Assembly (NCBI RefSeq): GCF_000371785.1
Contig: NZ_AQUI01000002.1
Span: 4,575,352 to 4,639,351 of the forward strand
Reading direction: 5' to 3'
Origin: Actinopolyspora halophila DSM 43834
GTDB taxonomy: Bacteria > Actinomycetota > Actinomycetes > Mycobacteriales > Pseudonocardiaceae
DNA length: 64,000 bases
Under the pieces are notes generated by a model. The model had not been told where the DNA came from, made no database searches, and saw only the letters and a program-made list of their open reading frames with translations. A program made the position numbers and the translations under genes. Below are positions 19,813 through 28,399 of this stretch, one piece after another. Each line of letters opens with the position of its first letter. The first letter of the stretch is position 1.

Positions 19813-21603
19813 CTAGGAGAGCTGCTCGGCGATCTCCATCCACTTGTTCTCGATCTCGTCCTTCTGGCCGCGCAGCTGCTGCAACTGGGAGTTCAGCTTC
19901 TGCAGCTGTTCCGGATCGTTCGCGGCCTCGGCCAGCTCGGCGTGCAGGTTCTGCTCCCGTTCGGAGAGCTTGTCCAGCTGGCGTTCCAAACGCGACATCT
20001 CCTTGCGCGCGGCCCGTTCCTCCGAACCGGACTGGCCGGACCCCTTACCGGATCCGCTCTCCTGCTGCGCCTGCTTCCCGAGGTTCTGATCGCCGGACTC
20101 CAGCAGCGACTGCCGGTGCTGCAGGTACTCGTCGATGCCGCCCGGCAGGTGAGTGATGTCGCCGTCCCCGAACAGCGCGACCACGTGGTCGCAGACGCGT
20201 TCGATCAGGTAGCGATCGTGCGAGACGACGACCAGGGTCCCCGGCCAGCCGTCCAGCAGGTCCTCCAACTGCTGCAGGGTGTCGATGTCGAGGTCGTTGG
20301 TCGGTTCGTCGAGCACCAGGACGTTGGGCTCGTCCATCAGCAACCTGGCCAGCTGGAGCCTGCGCCGCTCCCCACCGGAAAGGTCGCCGACCCTCGTCCA
20401 CTGCCTGCCCTTGCCGAAACCGAACCGCTCGCCCAGCTGCGAGGCGCTCAACTCGTACTTGCCGAGCTGCACGTGGGAGGCGACGTCCTCGATCGCCTCG
20501 AGCACGCGCCACTGGCCGGGCAGATCGTGCAGCTCCTGGGTCAGGTGGGCCAGCCGGACGGTTTTGCCCTCGATCCGCTTGCCGGAGTCCGGTTCCCGCT
20601 CGCCCGCCAGCAGGCGCAGCAGGGTCGTCTTGCCCGAACCGTTCACTCCGACCAGGCCGACGCGGTCCCCCGGGCCGAGCCGCCAGGTCACGTCGCCCAG
20701 CAGCTTGCGATCGTCCACCGCGAGGTCGACGTTCTCCAGCTCGACGACGGTCTTGCCCAGCCTTCGCTTGGCGAAGGAGACCAGTTCCACGGTGTCCCTC
20801 GGCTCCGGGACGTCGGCGATCAGGGACTCCGCCGCCTCCACTCGGAACTTCGGCTTGGAGGTGCGGGCCTTCGCACCGCGCTGCAACCAGGCCAGCTCCT
20901 TGCGGGCCAGGTTGCGGCGTTTCTCCTCGGCCTGCTGCGCGAGCCTGGCCCGCTCCGCGCGGGCGTAGACCCAGTCGGCGTAGCCCCCCTCGTACTGCTC
21001 CACCTTGCCGTCGACGACTTCCCAGGTGCGGTTGCAGACCGCGTCGAGGAACCAGCGGTCGTGGGTGACGATCACCAGCGCACAACGGCGTGCCAGCAGG
21101 TGGTCGGCCAGCCAGCGAACCCCTTCGATGTCCAGGTGGTTGGTCGGCTCGTCCAGCACGAGAACGTCGAGTTCACGCACCAGTGCCGCCGCCAACGCCA
21201 CCCTGCGCCGTTCGCCCCCGGACAGCTCGGCGGCTTTCGTCTCCAGCCCCAGGCTGGTCATACCGAGCCCGTTGAGTATCGAGCGCACCCTGGGATCGGC
21301 GGCCCACTCGTACTCCTCGGTGAATCCCCGCGGATCGAGCACGGCGTTGCGCACCGTCGCGTCCGCGGGCAGTTCGGTGCGCTGGGTGACGACAGCGCTG
21401 CGCAGGTCGCGTGCCTGACTGACACGTCCGGCGTCGGGTTCTTCGAGGCCGGTCAGCACTTCGAGCAGGGTCGTCTTGCCCCCACCGTTGAGGCCGACGA
21501 CCCCGATGCGGTCGGTTTCGGTCACACCGAGCGAAACGCCGTCCAGCAACGGCCGGACGCCGTAACTCTTCTCGACCGACTCCAGGTTGATCAGGTTGGC
21601 CAT
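19813..21603 (-). CDS. ABC-F family ATPase (Uup/EttA-like)
   Basis: A 596-residue soluble protein with two ABC cassettes and no membrane domain, the layout of ribosome-associated ABC-F translation factors. Cassette 1 has GLNGGGKTT, LSGGERRRVALAAAL and VLVLDEPTNHLD; cassette 2 has GVNGSGKTT, LSGGERRRLQLARLL and VLVLDEPTNDLD. The C-terminus (about residue 510 on) is a charged coiled coil, as in Uup. An antibiotic-resistance role is possible, but the genomic place next to ispE argues for a housekeeping factor. The ATG at 21603 (MANLINLESVEKSYG) was chosen over an upstream frame extension. Gap to ispE is 75 bases. Confidence 0.92.
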   Translation of the reverse strand: MANLINLESVEKSYGVRPLLDGVSLGVTETDRIGVVGLNGGGKTTLLEVLTGLEEPDAGRVSQARDLRSAVVTQRTELPADATVRNAVLDPRGFTEEYEWAADPRVRSILNGLGMTSLGLETKAAELSGGERRRVALAAALVRELDVLVLDEPTNHLDIEGVRWLADHLLARRCALVIVTHDRWFLDAVCNRTWEVVDGKVEQYEGGYADWVYARAERARLAQQAEEKRRNLARKELAWLQRGAKARTSKPKFRVEAAESLIADVPEPRDTVELVSFAKRRLGKTVVELENVDLAVDDRKLLGDVTWRLGPGDRVGLVGVNGSGKTTLLRLLAGEREPDSGKRIEGKTVRLAHLTQELHDLPGQWRVLEAIEDVASHVQLGKYELSASQLGERFGFGKGRQWTRVGDLSGGERRRLQLARLLMDEPNVLVLDEPTNDLDIDTLQQLEDLLDGWPGTLVVVSHDRYLIERVCDHVVALFGDGDITHLPGGIDEYLQHRQSLLESGDQNLGKQAQQESGSGKGSGQSGSEERAARKEMSRLERQLDKLSEREQNLHAELAEAANDPEQLQKLNSQLQQLRGQKDEIENKWMEIAEQLS

Positions 21604-21678
21604 CGGGGGTGAGTCTCTCCGTTTACTACGGCGAATGCGCCACAAGGGCGATGAGCGATCCCGGAGGGACCGCGTATT

Positions 21679-22641
21679 TCAAGCGTGGACCTGTGGCGGG
21701 GTGGGACGGTCGGTCCTCTCGTCACCGACCAGCCGCGCCCCCGGCACCGGTCCCTGGGCCACACGTACCGTCCGGCACACCCCGGCCCCGGAGAGCTCCG
21801 CGGCCACCCGGATCGCCTCGTCCGCGTCCGTGCAGAGGAACGCGCAGGTCGGACCCGAGCCGGACACGATCCCGGCGAGAGCTCCCGCGTCCACACCGGC
21901 CCGCAGGGTGCGCCGAAGCACCGGACGCAACGAGACCGCCGCGGCCTGCAGGTCGTTGCCGAGCAGCAGTGCGAGTTCGCGTGGGTCCCCGGAGGCCAAC
22001 GCCTCCAGCACCGGCTCGACGTCACCCACCCGACTGGCCGAGTTCCGGCGCAGCCGGTCCAGTTCCCCGTAGACCTCCGGGGTGCGCAGACCGTCCTCGT
22101 GGAGCGCGATCACCCAGTGGTAGGTGTGCCTGGCCAGCACCGGCACCAGACGTTCACCACGCCCGGTGCCCAGTGCGGTGCCTCCCTGCAGGGCGAACGG
22201 AACATCGCTGCCGAGCGCACCGGCGACCTCGGCGAGCTCGTCGCGTCCCATCTCCAGCCGCCACAGCGAATTCAACGCGAGCAACGTGGCGGCCGCGTCG
22301 GAGCTGCCGCCTCCCATCCCGCCCGCCACGGGGATGCCCTTGTTCAGCGAGATCCGCACTCCCGGGTCCTCGGGGTCACGGCCACTGGCGCGGGCGAGTT
22401 CGGCGACGGCCCGCCATGCCAGGTTGTCCGCACCGGTCGGCGTGGAGTCGGCGCCCTCTCCGTGCACTTCGAGACCGGGCTCGTCGGAGGCCCGTATCGT
22501 GACCTCGTCGATCAGCGACAGCGCCTGGAAAACGGTCACCAACTCGTGGTAACCGTCCGAGCGACTGTCGCCGACCGCGAGGTGCAGGTTCAACTTGGCC
22601 GGAACCCGGACGGTGATCGGGGTAGGTACCACGGACAGCAC
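21679..22641 (-). CDS. ispE: 4-diphosphocytidyl-2-C-methyl-D-erythritol kinase
   Basis: A 320-residue GHMP kinase of the MEP isoprenoid pathway; it phosphorylates CDP-ME using ATP. It has the N-terminal [14 protein letters not shown] (about residues 11-24), the GHMP glycine loop [21 protein letters not shown] (about 104-124) and the C-terminal [13 protein letters not shown]. The start is GTG 22641 by similarity to family N-termini; a GGGAG site sits only 2 bases before it, so GTG 22632 is an alternative. In mycobacteria ispE directly follows rsmA; here the methionine transporter operon lies between them. Confidence 0.95.
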   Translation of the reverse strand: MLSVVPTPITVRVPAKLNLHLAVGDSRSDGYHELVTVFQALSLIDEVTIRASDEPGLEVHGEGADSTPTGADNLAWRAVAELARASGRDPEDPGVRISLNKGIPVAGGMGGGSSDAAATLLALNSLWRLEMGRDELAEVAGALGSDVPFALQGGTALGTGRGERLVPVLARHTYHWVIALHEDGLRTPEVYGELDRLRRNSASRVGDVEPVLEALASGDPRELALLLGNDLQAAAVSLRPVLRRTLRAGVDAGALAGIVSGSGPTCAFLCTDADEAIRVAAELSGAGVCRTVRVAQGPVPGARLVGDERTDRPTPPQVHA

Positions 22642-22731
22642 GACTCCCAGGGTACGTGTTCGGAACAGCCCGTGGCGCGCGAGCTGGCAAGCGAGTCGCG
22701 CCCGATCCGGCCCGTCCGGGATCGATCGAGG

Positions 22732-23550
22732 TCAGCTGGCCGGAATGACCGACTTGCCTCCGTACTCGCGCTTGATGAAGTCCTTCACCTGCTGGGACTG
22801 CAGCATCTCGACGAGCTTGTCGACCCGCGGGTCGTCCTGCATCTGCGAGTTGGTGACGACACCGTTGACGTACGGGTTGTTCTCGGTCGACTCGAGGGCC
22901 AGCGGGTCGTCGAGGCTCGCCTTGAGCGCGTAGTTGCCGTTGATCACGGCCGCCTGCACGTCACCCAGGGTGCGCGGGAGCTGCGCGGCCTTCAGCGTCC
23001 TGATCTCGAGATTCTTCGGGTTCTCGGCGATGTCGCGAACCTCGGCCTCCTGCTCGGCGCCCTCCTTGAGCTCGATCAGCCCCTGCTCCTCGAGCAGGTT
23101 CAACGCACGCCCCCGGTTGCTCGGGTCGTTGGGGATCGCCAGGGAGGCGCCCTCCGGAACGTCCTTCACCGAGCCGTGCTTGGAGGAGTAGATCCCCAGC
23201 GGCTCGAGATGCACGCCACCGACCCAGTGCAGATCGCCACCCTGCTCGGACTTGTACTCCTTCAGGAAGGGCTTGTGCTGGTAGTAGTTGGCATCCAGCG
23301 AACCGTTGGCCACCGCCGCGTTCGGCCGGTTGTAGTCGCTGAACCGCTGGAGCTCGATCTCGACGCCCTTTTCCTCGGCGAGGTTGTTCTTGACGTACTC
23401 CAGGACCTCGCCGTGCGGCTGGGGCGTGACACCGACCTTGATCGCCGCGTTCGGGTCTTCCTGCGCCGCCGTACCGCCCGAGCAGCCGGCCAGCGCCAGC
23501 CCGCACACGGCGATCAAGGAGGCAAGAACTCTTCTGATACGCATGTTCAT
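22732..23550 (-). CDS. metQ: Methionine ABC transporter, substrate-binding lipoprotein
   Basis: A 272-residue NlpA/MetQ-family lipoprotein. The signal peptide ends in a lipobox (LALAGC, cysteine about residue 23), so it is lipid-anchored outside the membrane. Family motifs are IKVGVTPQPHGEVLEYV, the DYNRPNAAVANGSLDANYYQH segment, and IPNDPSNRGRALNLLEE. GAAGGG abuts the first ATG, so the ATG at 23544 (MRIRRVLAS) may be the real start. It is the last gene of metN-metI-metQ, 154 bases after metI, and should be controlled by the SAM riboswitch upstream of metN. Confidence 0.93.
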   Translation of the reverse strand: MNMRIRRVLASLIAVCGLALAGCSGGTAAQEDPNAAIKVGVTPQPHGEVLEYVKNNLAEEKGVEIELQRFSDYNRPNAAVANGSLDANYYQHKPFLKEYKSEQGGDLHWVGGVHLEPLGIYSSKHGSVKDVPEGASLAIPNDPSNRGRALNLLEEQGLIELKEGAEQEAEVRDIAENPKNLEIRTLKAAQLPRTLGDVQAAVINGNYALKASLDDPLALESTENNPYVNGVVTNSQMQDDPRVDKLVEMLQSQQVKDFIKREYGGKSVIPAS

Positions 23551-23704
23551 CCCTTCGGGATTCGTTTCCGGTGGCGCGCGAACACCACCGTTCGCTCGAG
23601 CGGACGGACCCGCGAGCACTTCGCGAGGCACACACGGGCCCTCATCGGAGGTGAAAAACCTTCGTGGTGACGGGCCGTGGAAGCTCACGACGGCCCGCGA
23701 TCGA

Positions 23705-24391
23705 TCAGACGTTGGCCAGGGACCTGCGCCGGTCGACGAGCTTGGTCACCCAGTCGGTGAGCAGCTGCATCCCCCAAGCCAGCGCGCCGAGCAGGACAAC
23801 GGCGGTGTACAGCACTCTGTCGTCGTAGGCGTAGTACCCGTTCTGGATCGCCATGGACCCGAGTCCACCACCGCCGATGGCTCCGGCCATGGCGGCATAG
23901 CCGATCAAGGCCAGCATGGTCACTCCGACCGCGCTGACCAGCGCCGAACGGGCCTCGCTGAGCAGCACGGTCCACACGATCCGCGGCTTGCCCGCGCCGG
24001 TGGTGACCGCGGCCTCCACCACTGTGGAGTCCACTTCGCGCAGCGCGTTCGCGGCCAGCCGCGCGAAGAACGGGATCGCGGCGATGGCCAGCGGCACGAT
24101 CGTGGCGGTGCTTCCGATGGCGCTTCCGACCAGCAACCTGCTGAGCGAGGCGACCACCACAAGCAGCACCACGAACGGGACCGAACGGACCACGTCCACG
24201 ACGGCGCTGATGATCCGGTGCAACACGGGCATGGGGCTCAACCCGGCCGGCGAGGTCAGGTGCAGCCACACACCCAGTGGTAATCCGCCCAGCACGCCGA
24301 TCAACGTCGAAACCAGCACCATGTAGATGGTCTCGATCGTCGCGGGACGTGCCAGTTCGAAGACCTCCGACCAGGGGGTCACTTCAGTCAC
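23705..24391 (-). CDS. metI: Methionine ABC transporter, permease
   Basis: A 228-residue membrane permease with five to six hydrophobic segments. The conserved cytoplasmic coupling loop reads AAVTTGAGKPRIVWTVLLSEA (about residues 125-145), and GAIGGGGLGSMAIQNGYY is typical of MetI. Its GTG start overlaps the metN stop by four bases (GTGA), so translation is coupled to metN. It forms the membrane channel of the MetNIQ importer. Confidence 0.95.
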   Translation of the reverse strand: MTEVTPWSEVFELARPATIETIYMVLVSTLIGVLGGLPLGVWLHLTSPAGLSPMPVLHRIISAVVDVVRSVPFVVLLVVVASLSRLLVGSAIGSTATIVPLAIAAIPFFARLAANALREVDSTVVEAAVTTGAGKPRIVWTVLLSEARSALVSAVGVTMLALIGYAAMAGAIGGGGLGSMAIQNGYYAYDDRVLYTAVVLLGALAWGMQLLTDWVTKLVDRRRSLANV

Positions 24392-25407
24392 GCGGCAACT
24401 CCATCAACGCTCACGGGAGCGCGGCGCACATGCGCATCGCGCTCGATCATCCACTTCAGCGCGGACTCGGAACGTTCACCGGACAGCCCGATACGGAACT
24501 TGGCGACCGGTGTGTCCCCGAGCCGCGTCAATCCACCGCCGAGAATGGACAGTTCCACCCCGAACCGGCTCGATGCCTCCGGAAGCAGAGCTCCCACGGC
24601 AGCGAAGCCGACCAGCACGACCTCGGCGGTCACGTCGTGCTCCCCGCTGGGCGAACGAACCAGCTCCGCCTGGTCGGTCTCGGGAAGCAACGTGGAACCG
24701 ATCCGGCTTCCCGGCTCGGAAACGAGATCCAGCACCTTGCCGTGCTCGACCACGCTGCCCTCCTCCAGCACCGCGACGTCGTCGGCGATGCGCCGCACCA
24801 CGGCCATGTCGTGGGTGACGACCAGCACGGTCACCCCCAGCTCGGAGCGAGCACGGTCCAGCACCGTCAGCACCGAGTCCGTGGTGCTCGGGTCCAGCGC
24901 GGAGGTGGGCTCGTCAGCCAGCAGCACCGAGGGCTTCGCGGCCAACGCGCGGGCTACCGCGACCCGTTGACGCTGCCCCCCGGAAAGGTGGTCGGGGTAG
25001 ACCGAGGCCTTGTCGCTCAGCCCCACGAGGTCCAGCAGCTCGGCCACCCTGCTGCGCCGCTGCGCCGCGGGTATCTTGGCCGACTCGAGCGGGAGGGCGA
25101 CATTGCCCGCCGCGGTGCGCTGCCGCAGCAGCGAGTCCCCCTGGGGGACGACCCCGATCTGACGACGAGCCGCACGGAGCCTGCTGCCGTCCAGGGAAGT
25201 CAGGTCCGTGCCGTCCACCCGAATGGCTCCGCTGTCCGGCTTCTCCAGCAGCGATATGCAGCGCGCCAGGGTGGACTTGCCCGCACCGCTGGTTCCGACG
25301 ACTCCGCAGACGGTGCCGTCCGGGACTTCGAGGCTCACGTCGTCGAGCGCGGTTACACGAGTGTTGTTCTGGGTAAAGGACTTGCTCAGGTTTTCGACAG
25401 TGATCAC
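24388..25407 (-). CDS. metN: Methionine ABC transporter, ATPase
   Basis: A 339-residue ATPase. It has Walker A GTSGAGKSTLARC, the signature LSGGQRQRVAVARALA, Walker B LLADEPTSALDP and the H-loop VTHDM. After about residue 250 comes the C-terminal NIL domain (VRSPSGEHDVTAEVVLVGFA onward), which in MetN binds methionine and shuts off transport. The frame is open 48 codons upstream, but the GTG at 25407 follows a GCGGAG site and matches family starts (VITVENLSKSF). The mRNA leader is about 310 bases and contains a SAM aptamer. Confidence 0.95.
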   Translation of the reverse strand: MITVENLSKSFTQNNTRVTALDDVSLEVPDGTVCGVVGTSGAGKSTLARCISLLEKPDSGAIRVDGTDLTSLDGSRLRAARRQIGVVPQGDSLLRQRTAAGNVALPLESAKIPAAQRRSRVAELLDLVGLSDKASVYPDHLSGGQRQRVAVARALAAKPSVLLADEPTSALDPSTTDSVLTVLDRARSELGVTVLVVTHDMAVVRRIADDVAVLEEGSVVEHGKVLDLVSEPGSRIGSTLLPETDQAELVRSPSGEHDVTAEVVLVGFAAVGALLPEASSRFGVELSILGGGLTRLGDTPVAKFRIGLSGERSESALKWMIERDAHVRRAPVSVDGVAA

Positions 25408-25624
25408 GATCGAACTCCGCTTCAGCTCACCCCGGCGTGAGACGTGCTTCATCGCACGTAGCCGGTTTGGGGAGGGAACCAGGGGCCAGTACGGGGATTC
25501 AGGCGCGGCGCCGACAGGCGGTCGTAGTACGACGCTCGAGGTCGACGACACGGCGCTCCGTCAAGCCGAGGCGGGTAGCCACGGGCAGCGCCCTCGCGGT
25601 GGCGGTGGAACTTAGAGACAAATC

Positions 25625-25716
25625 AACTCCATCGTTCCTGGCTGTAGCACCTGCCCGCTCCGGGTGGTTGCTGCGGCGTCTTCGAGCCAGATCTCTCAGC
25701 CGCTCAGGATGGACTC
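25625..25716 (-). promoter_or_regulatory. SAM riboswitch (SAM-I/SAM-IV superfamily) upstream of metN
   Basis: On the minus strand: closing stem TCCATC/GATGGA (25713-25708 with 25633-25628); P2 with GCGGC/GCCGC arms followed by the conserved AGCAACC; hairpin CCCG-GAG-CGGG; then GGTGCTA. The P2 loop contains CTGGC, complementary to GCCAG after GGTGCTA, giving the pseudoknot expected of S-box-like aptamers. No separate P4 hairpin is obvious, so the exact subclass is unclear. The downstream gene set (methionine importer) fits a SAM-OFF switch. The expression platform within 25408-25620 was not resolved. Confidence 0.75.
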
Positions 25717-25724
25717 CGCACGAG

Positions 25725-25754
25725 AGTAGACATCATCGAAGACCGGAAATGCAA
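25725..25754 (-). promoter_or_regulatory. Probable promoter of the metNIQ transcript
   Basis: On the minus strand TTGCAT (25754-25749), an 18-base spacer and TCTACT (25730-25725). The expected start near 25718 falls right at the base of the SAM aptamer. Confidence 0.45.
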
Positions 25755-25975
25755 GTTGATGTCAGTCACTTTCCGCTGTTTGTCGCATTCATCACTCACA
25801 CTATGGAGTTACCCGAAAGCGGAAACACGAGTGCGCGGACGCGCTCTCGCGCGATGAAAACCCCACGCAAGTGGTCATCCGGCCCCGGCAGGCACCACCA
25901 CACACGCCGACGTCCCGGGCAGCGGAGCGTGGCACCGAACGAGTTCGGAACACCCCGACCGGGAAAGCCGATCGA

Positions 25976-26851
25976 CTACCGCTGTTCAGCGGCCGCCGCG
26001 ACGGAGGCGAACTCCGCTATGGACAACTGCTCCCCGCGCGCCGCGGGATCGACCCCGGCGGCCCGCAGCAGCTCCTCCGCCCGCGCGGGCGAACCGGCCC
26101 ACCCGGCCAGAGCCGACCGGAGGGTCTTGCGGCGCTGGGCGAACGCCGCCTCCACCACGGCGAAAACACGATCGCGCGGCACCTCCGAAGGAGGCTCGCG
26201 CCTGGTGAAAGCGACCAGGCCGGAGTCCACGTTCGGCACCGGCCAGAAAACGTTGCGGGACACCGCCCCGGCGCGCCGCACGGAGGCGAACCACGCCGAC
26301 TTCGCGCTCGGCGCACCATAGCTGCGGCTCCCCGGTCCGGCGGCCATCCTGTCGGCGACCTCGGACTGGACCATGACCAAGCCGTGCCGCAGGCTCGGCA
26401 ACTCCGCGAGCAGGTGCAGCACCACGGGCACGGCCACGTTGTACGGCAGATTGGCGACCAACGCCGTGGGGGGGCCGTTCCCCACTCCGACCTCCTCCGC
26501 CGACAACCGCATGGCGTCGGCGCGCAGCACCCGCAGGTGATCGACCAGATCGGGGGCGTGCTCGCCCACGGTGCCGGGCAGTCGTTCCGCCAACGCGGAA
26601 TCCACTTCCACCGCGGTCACCGCGCCCGCTTCGGAGAGCAGCGCGAGGGTCAACGAACCGATCCCCGGACCGACCTCGAGAACCACGTCGTCGGGTCCCA
26701 CCCCGGAGGTGTCGACGATGCGGCGCACCGTGTTCGGGTCGTGCACGAAGTTCTGGCCCAGTTTCTTGGTCGGACGCAGCCCGAGCCGCTCGGCCAGTCC
26801 GCGCACCTCGGCGGGGCCGAGCAGACGCGCTGCCCGCGGTCGCTGCTCCAC
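25976..26851 (-). CDS. rsmA: 16S rRNA (adenine1518/1519-N6)-dimethyltransferase
   Basis: A 291-residue KsgA/RsmA methyltransferase that dimethylates two adjacent adenines in the 3' end of 16S rRNA. Motifs: [18 protein letters not shown] (about residues 29-46), SAM motif [13 protein letters not shown], motif [14 protein letters not shown], and [14 protein letters not shown]. The start is GTG 26851; a TAGGTT -10-like element ends 7 bases upstream, so the mRNA is probably leaderless. It is in the conserved rpfB-rsmA-ispE neighbourhood, although here a P450 gene separates it from rpfB. Confidence 0.96.
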   Translation of the reverse strand: MEQRPRAARLLGPAEVRGLAERLGLRPTKKLGQNFVHDPNTVRRIVDTSGVGPDDVVLEVGPGIGSLTLALLSEAGAVTAVEVDSALAERLPGTVGEHAPDLVDHLRVLRADAMRLSAEEVGVGNGPPTALVANLPYNVAVPVVLHLLAELPSLRHGLVMVQSEVADRMAAGPGSRSYGAPSAKSAWFASVRRAGAVSRNVFWPVPNVDSGLVAFTRREPPSEVPRDRVFAVVEAAFAQRRKTLRSALAGWAGSPARAEELLRAAGVDPAARGEQLSIAEFASVAAAAEQR

Positions 26852-26864
26852 CCGACCGAACCTA
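26852..26864 (-). promoter_or_regulatory. -10 element placing the rsmA start at +1 (leaderless)
   Basis: TAGGTT on the minus strand (26864-26859) followed by 7 bases and then the GTG. No Shine-Dalgarno is present. Confidence 0.45.
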
Positions 26865-27049
26865 GTAGGACCCCGTCATCCCGGCTCGTGCGGGTTCGCT
26901 CGGCGCGACGTCCCGCGCTCTCCCGGAGCGGAATCCCTCCGAACGCGGGCTCCCACGGAACGGGTCGCGAGCGGGCAGCACGTCATCCCATCCGCCGACA
27001 TTCGCCCACCACGCGTTTCAGCACGACCGCCAGAGGGCAGTGCGGTCGT

Positions 27050-28300
27050 ATGAAGTCGCCCCGTGTTCCCGTCACCGACAGCACCCTGTCCGTGCTCACC
27101 GAGGGCTACGCCTGGTTGCCCGCCCGCTGGAACAACGCGGCGGGCCCCCTGGTCCGCACTCGGCTCCTGGGGCAGCACACCGTGGGGCTGCGCGGCCCGG
27201 AGGCGGTGCGCCTGTTCTACGACGAGCGCAACGTGAGCAGGAGCACGGCCGTTCCGGAACCGGTGCTGAGCACGCTGTTCGGCCACGAGGCCGTACACAC
27301 CCTCGACGGACGCGCCCATCGCGCGCGCAAAGCGATTTTCCGCTCCCTGCTGCGCGAGACGGACAGCACGAACGCGTTGGTCGAGGCCGTCACCACCGCG
27401 TGGGACGAGGAGAGCTCTTCCTGGAGGGACCGGCCGCGGGTGGTGCTGTTCGACGAGGCGAGCAGCGTGCTCACCCGGGGAGTCTGCCGCTGGGCCGGCA
27501 TCCCGCTGAGTGACGACGAGGTGCGTCCCACCGCCCACGACCTGGTCTCCCTGGTCGACGGGTTCGCCACTGGCGGCCCGCGCCACTGGCGTGCCCGGCT
27601 GGCACGCCGACGTCAACAGGACCGGCTGGCGCACCTGATCGAGGAGGTGCGTTCCGGGACGACCGCCGTGCCACGGGAGTCGGCGGTCGACGTGGTGGCA
27701 CGCCACCACGATGCCGACGGAAGAGCACTGAGCCCCCGCGTCGCCGCGGTGGAACTGCTCAACGTCATTCGCCCCACCGTCGCCGTGTGCTGGTTCCTCA
27801 CGTTCTCCGCGCACGCACTGCACCGCTGGCCCGCGCACCGGGAACCGTTGAGCGAGGACGACCCCACCCACGTCGAGGGCTTCGCCCAGGAAGTCCGCCG
27901 CTTCTACCCGTTCGCACCGTTCGTCGGCGGCAGGGCGGTACGGGACCTGAGCTGGCACGGCGAACCGATCCCCGCGGGCACACTCGTGCTGCTCGACCTG
28001 TACGGGCAGAACCACGATCCCGAGCTGTGGAACGCCCCCCACACGTTCGACCCGCGGCGTTTCCTCGACCGACCGGTCGACCGCGACGAGTTGGTTCCCC
28101 AGGGAGGGGGCGACCCGGACACCACGCACCGGTGCCCGGGAGAGGACGTGACCCTCGCGCTGCTGCGGGCTCTCGTTCCCCGGCTGGCACGGATGAAGTA
28201 CGAGGTGCCGGAGCAGGATCTGACGATCTCCCTGCGCCGCTTGCCCGCTCGTCCGCGGAGCGGCTTCGTCATCGACTCCGTCCGCCCGGCGGAGCGGTGA
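27050..28300 (+). CDS. CYP152-family peroxygenase / fatty-acid decarboxylase-type P450
   Basis: A 416-residue cytochrome P450 that by family uses hydrogen peroxide to alpha/beta-hydroxylate or decarboxylate fatty acids, without redox partners. CYP152 hallmarks: the substrate-carboxylate Arg-Pro pair (NVIRPTVAVCWFLTF, Arg241-Pro242) instead of the acid-alcohol pair, FYPFAPFVGGRAV, and the heme loop PQGGGDPDTTHRCPGE (Cys362). The catalytic-position residue is His83 (LFGHEAVHTLDG), as in the alkene-forming OleT, where hydroxylating P450-BSbeta has Gln. The frame is open far upstream, but the ATG at 27050 gives normal family length. It is a single gene between rsmA and rpfB, ending in a 16-bp inverted repeat. 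Confidence 0.9.
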   Translation: MKSPRVPVTDSTLSVLTEGYAWLPARWNNAAGPLVRTRLLGQHTVGLRGPEAVRLFYDERNVSRSTAVPEPVLSTLFGHEAVHTLDGRAHRARKAIFRSLLRETDSTNALVEAVTTAWDEESSSWRDRPRVVLFDEASSVLTRGVCRWAGIPLSDDEVRPTAHDLVSLVDGFATGGPRHWRARLARRRQQDRLAHLIEEVRSGTTAVPRESAVDVVARHHDADGRALSPRVAAVELLNVIRPTVAVCWFLTFSAHALHRWPAHREPLSEDDPTHVEGFAQEVRRFYPFAPFVGGRAVRDLSWHGEPIPAGTLVLLDLYGQNHDPELWNAPHTFDPRRFLDRPVDRDELVPQGGGDPDTTHRCPGEDVTLALLRALVPRLARMKYEVPEQDLTISLRRLPARPRSGFVIDSVRPAER

Positions 28301-28321
28301 ACGTCCCGAGGGACCGACGGC

Positions 28322-28392
28322 GACGGGAGCGGGCCCGGGCGGAGGGCACCGCCCGGCAACCGGAGAGGTCCGCGAGCGGGCCCGCTCCCGTC
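28322..28392. terminator. Bidirectional terminator between the P450 gene and rpfB
   Basis: A perfect 16-base inverted repeat, GACGGGAGCGGGCCCG at 28322-28337 and its complement at 28377-28392, with an inner CGGGCGG/CCGCCCG hairpin. It occupies nearly the whole gap between the two convergent stops. Confidence 0.72.
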
Positions 28393-28399
28393 CCGGGGA

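Noticed and set aside
25770-25825. Terminator for rsmA formed by TTTCCGCT/AGCGGAAA
   Set aside because: The 8-base arms are 40 bases apart and the site is 150 bases beyond the stop; too weak to call.
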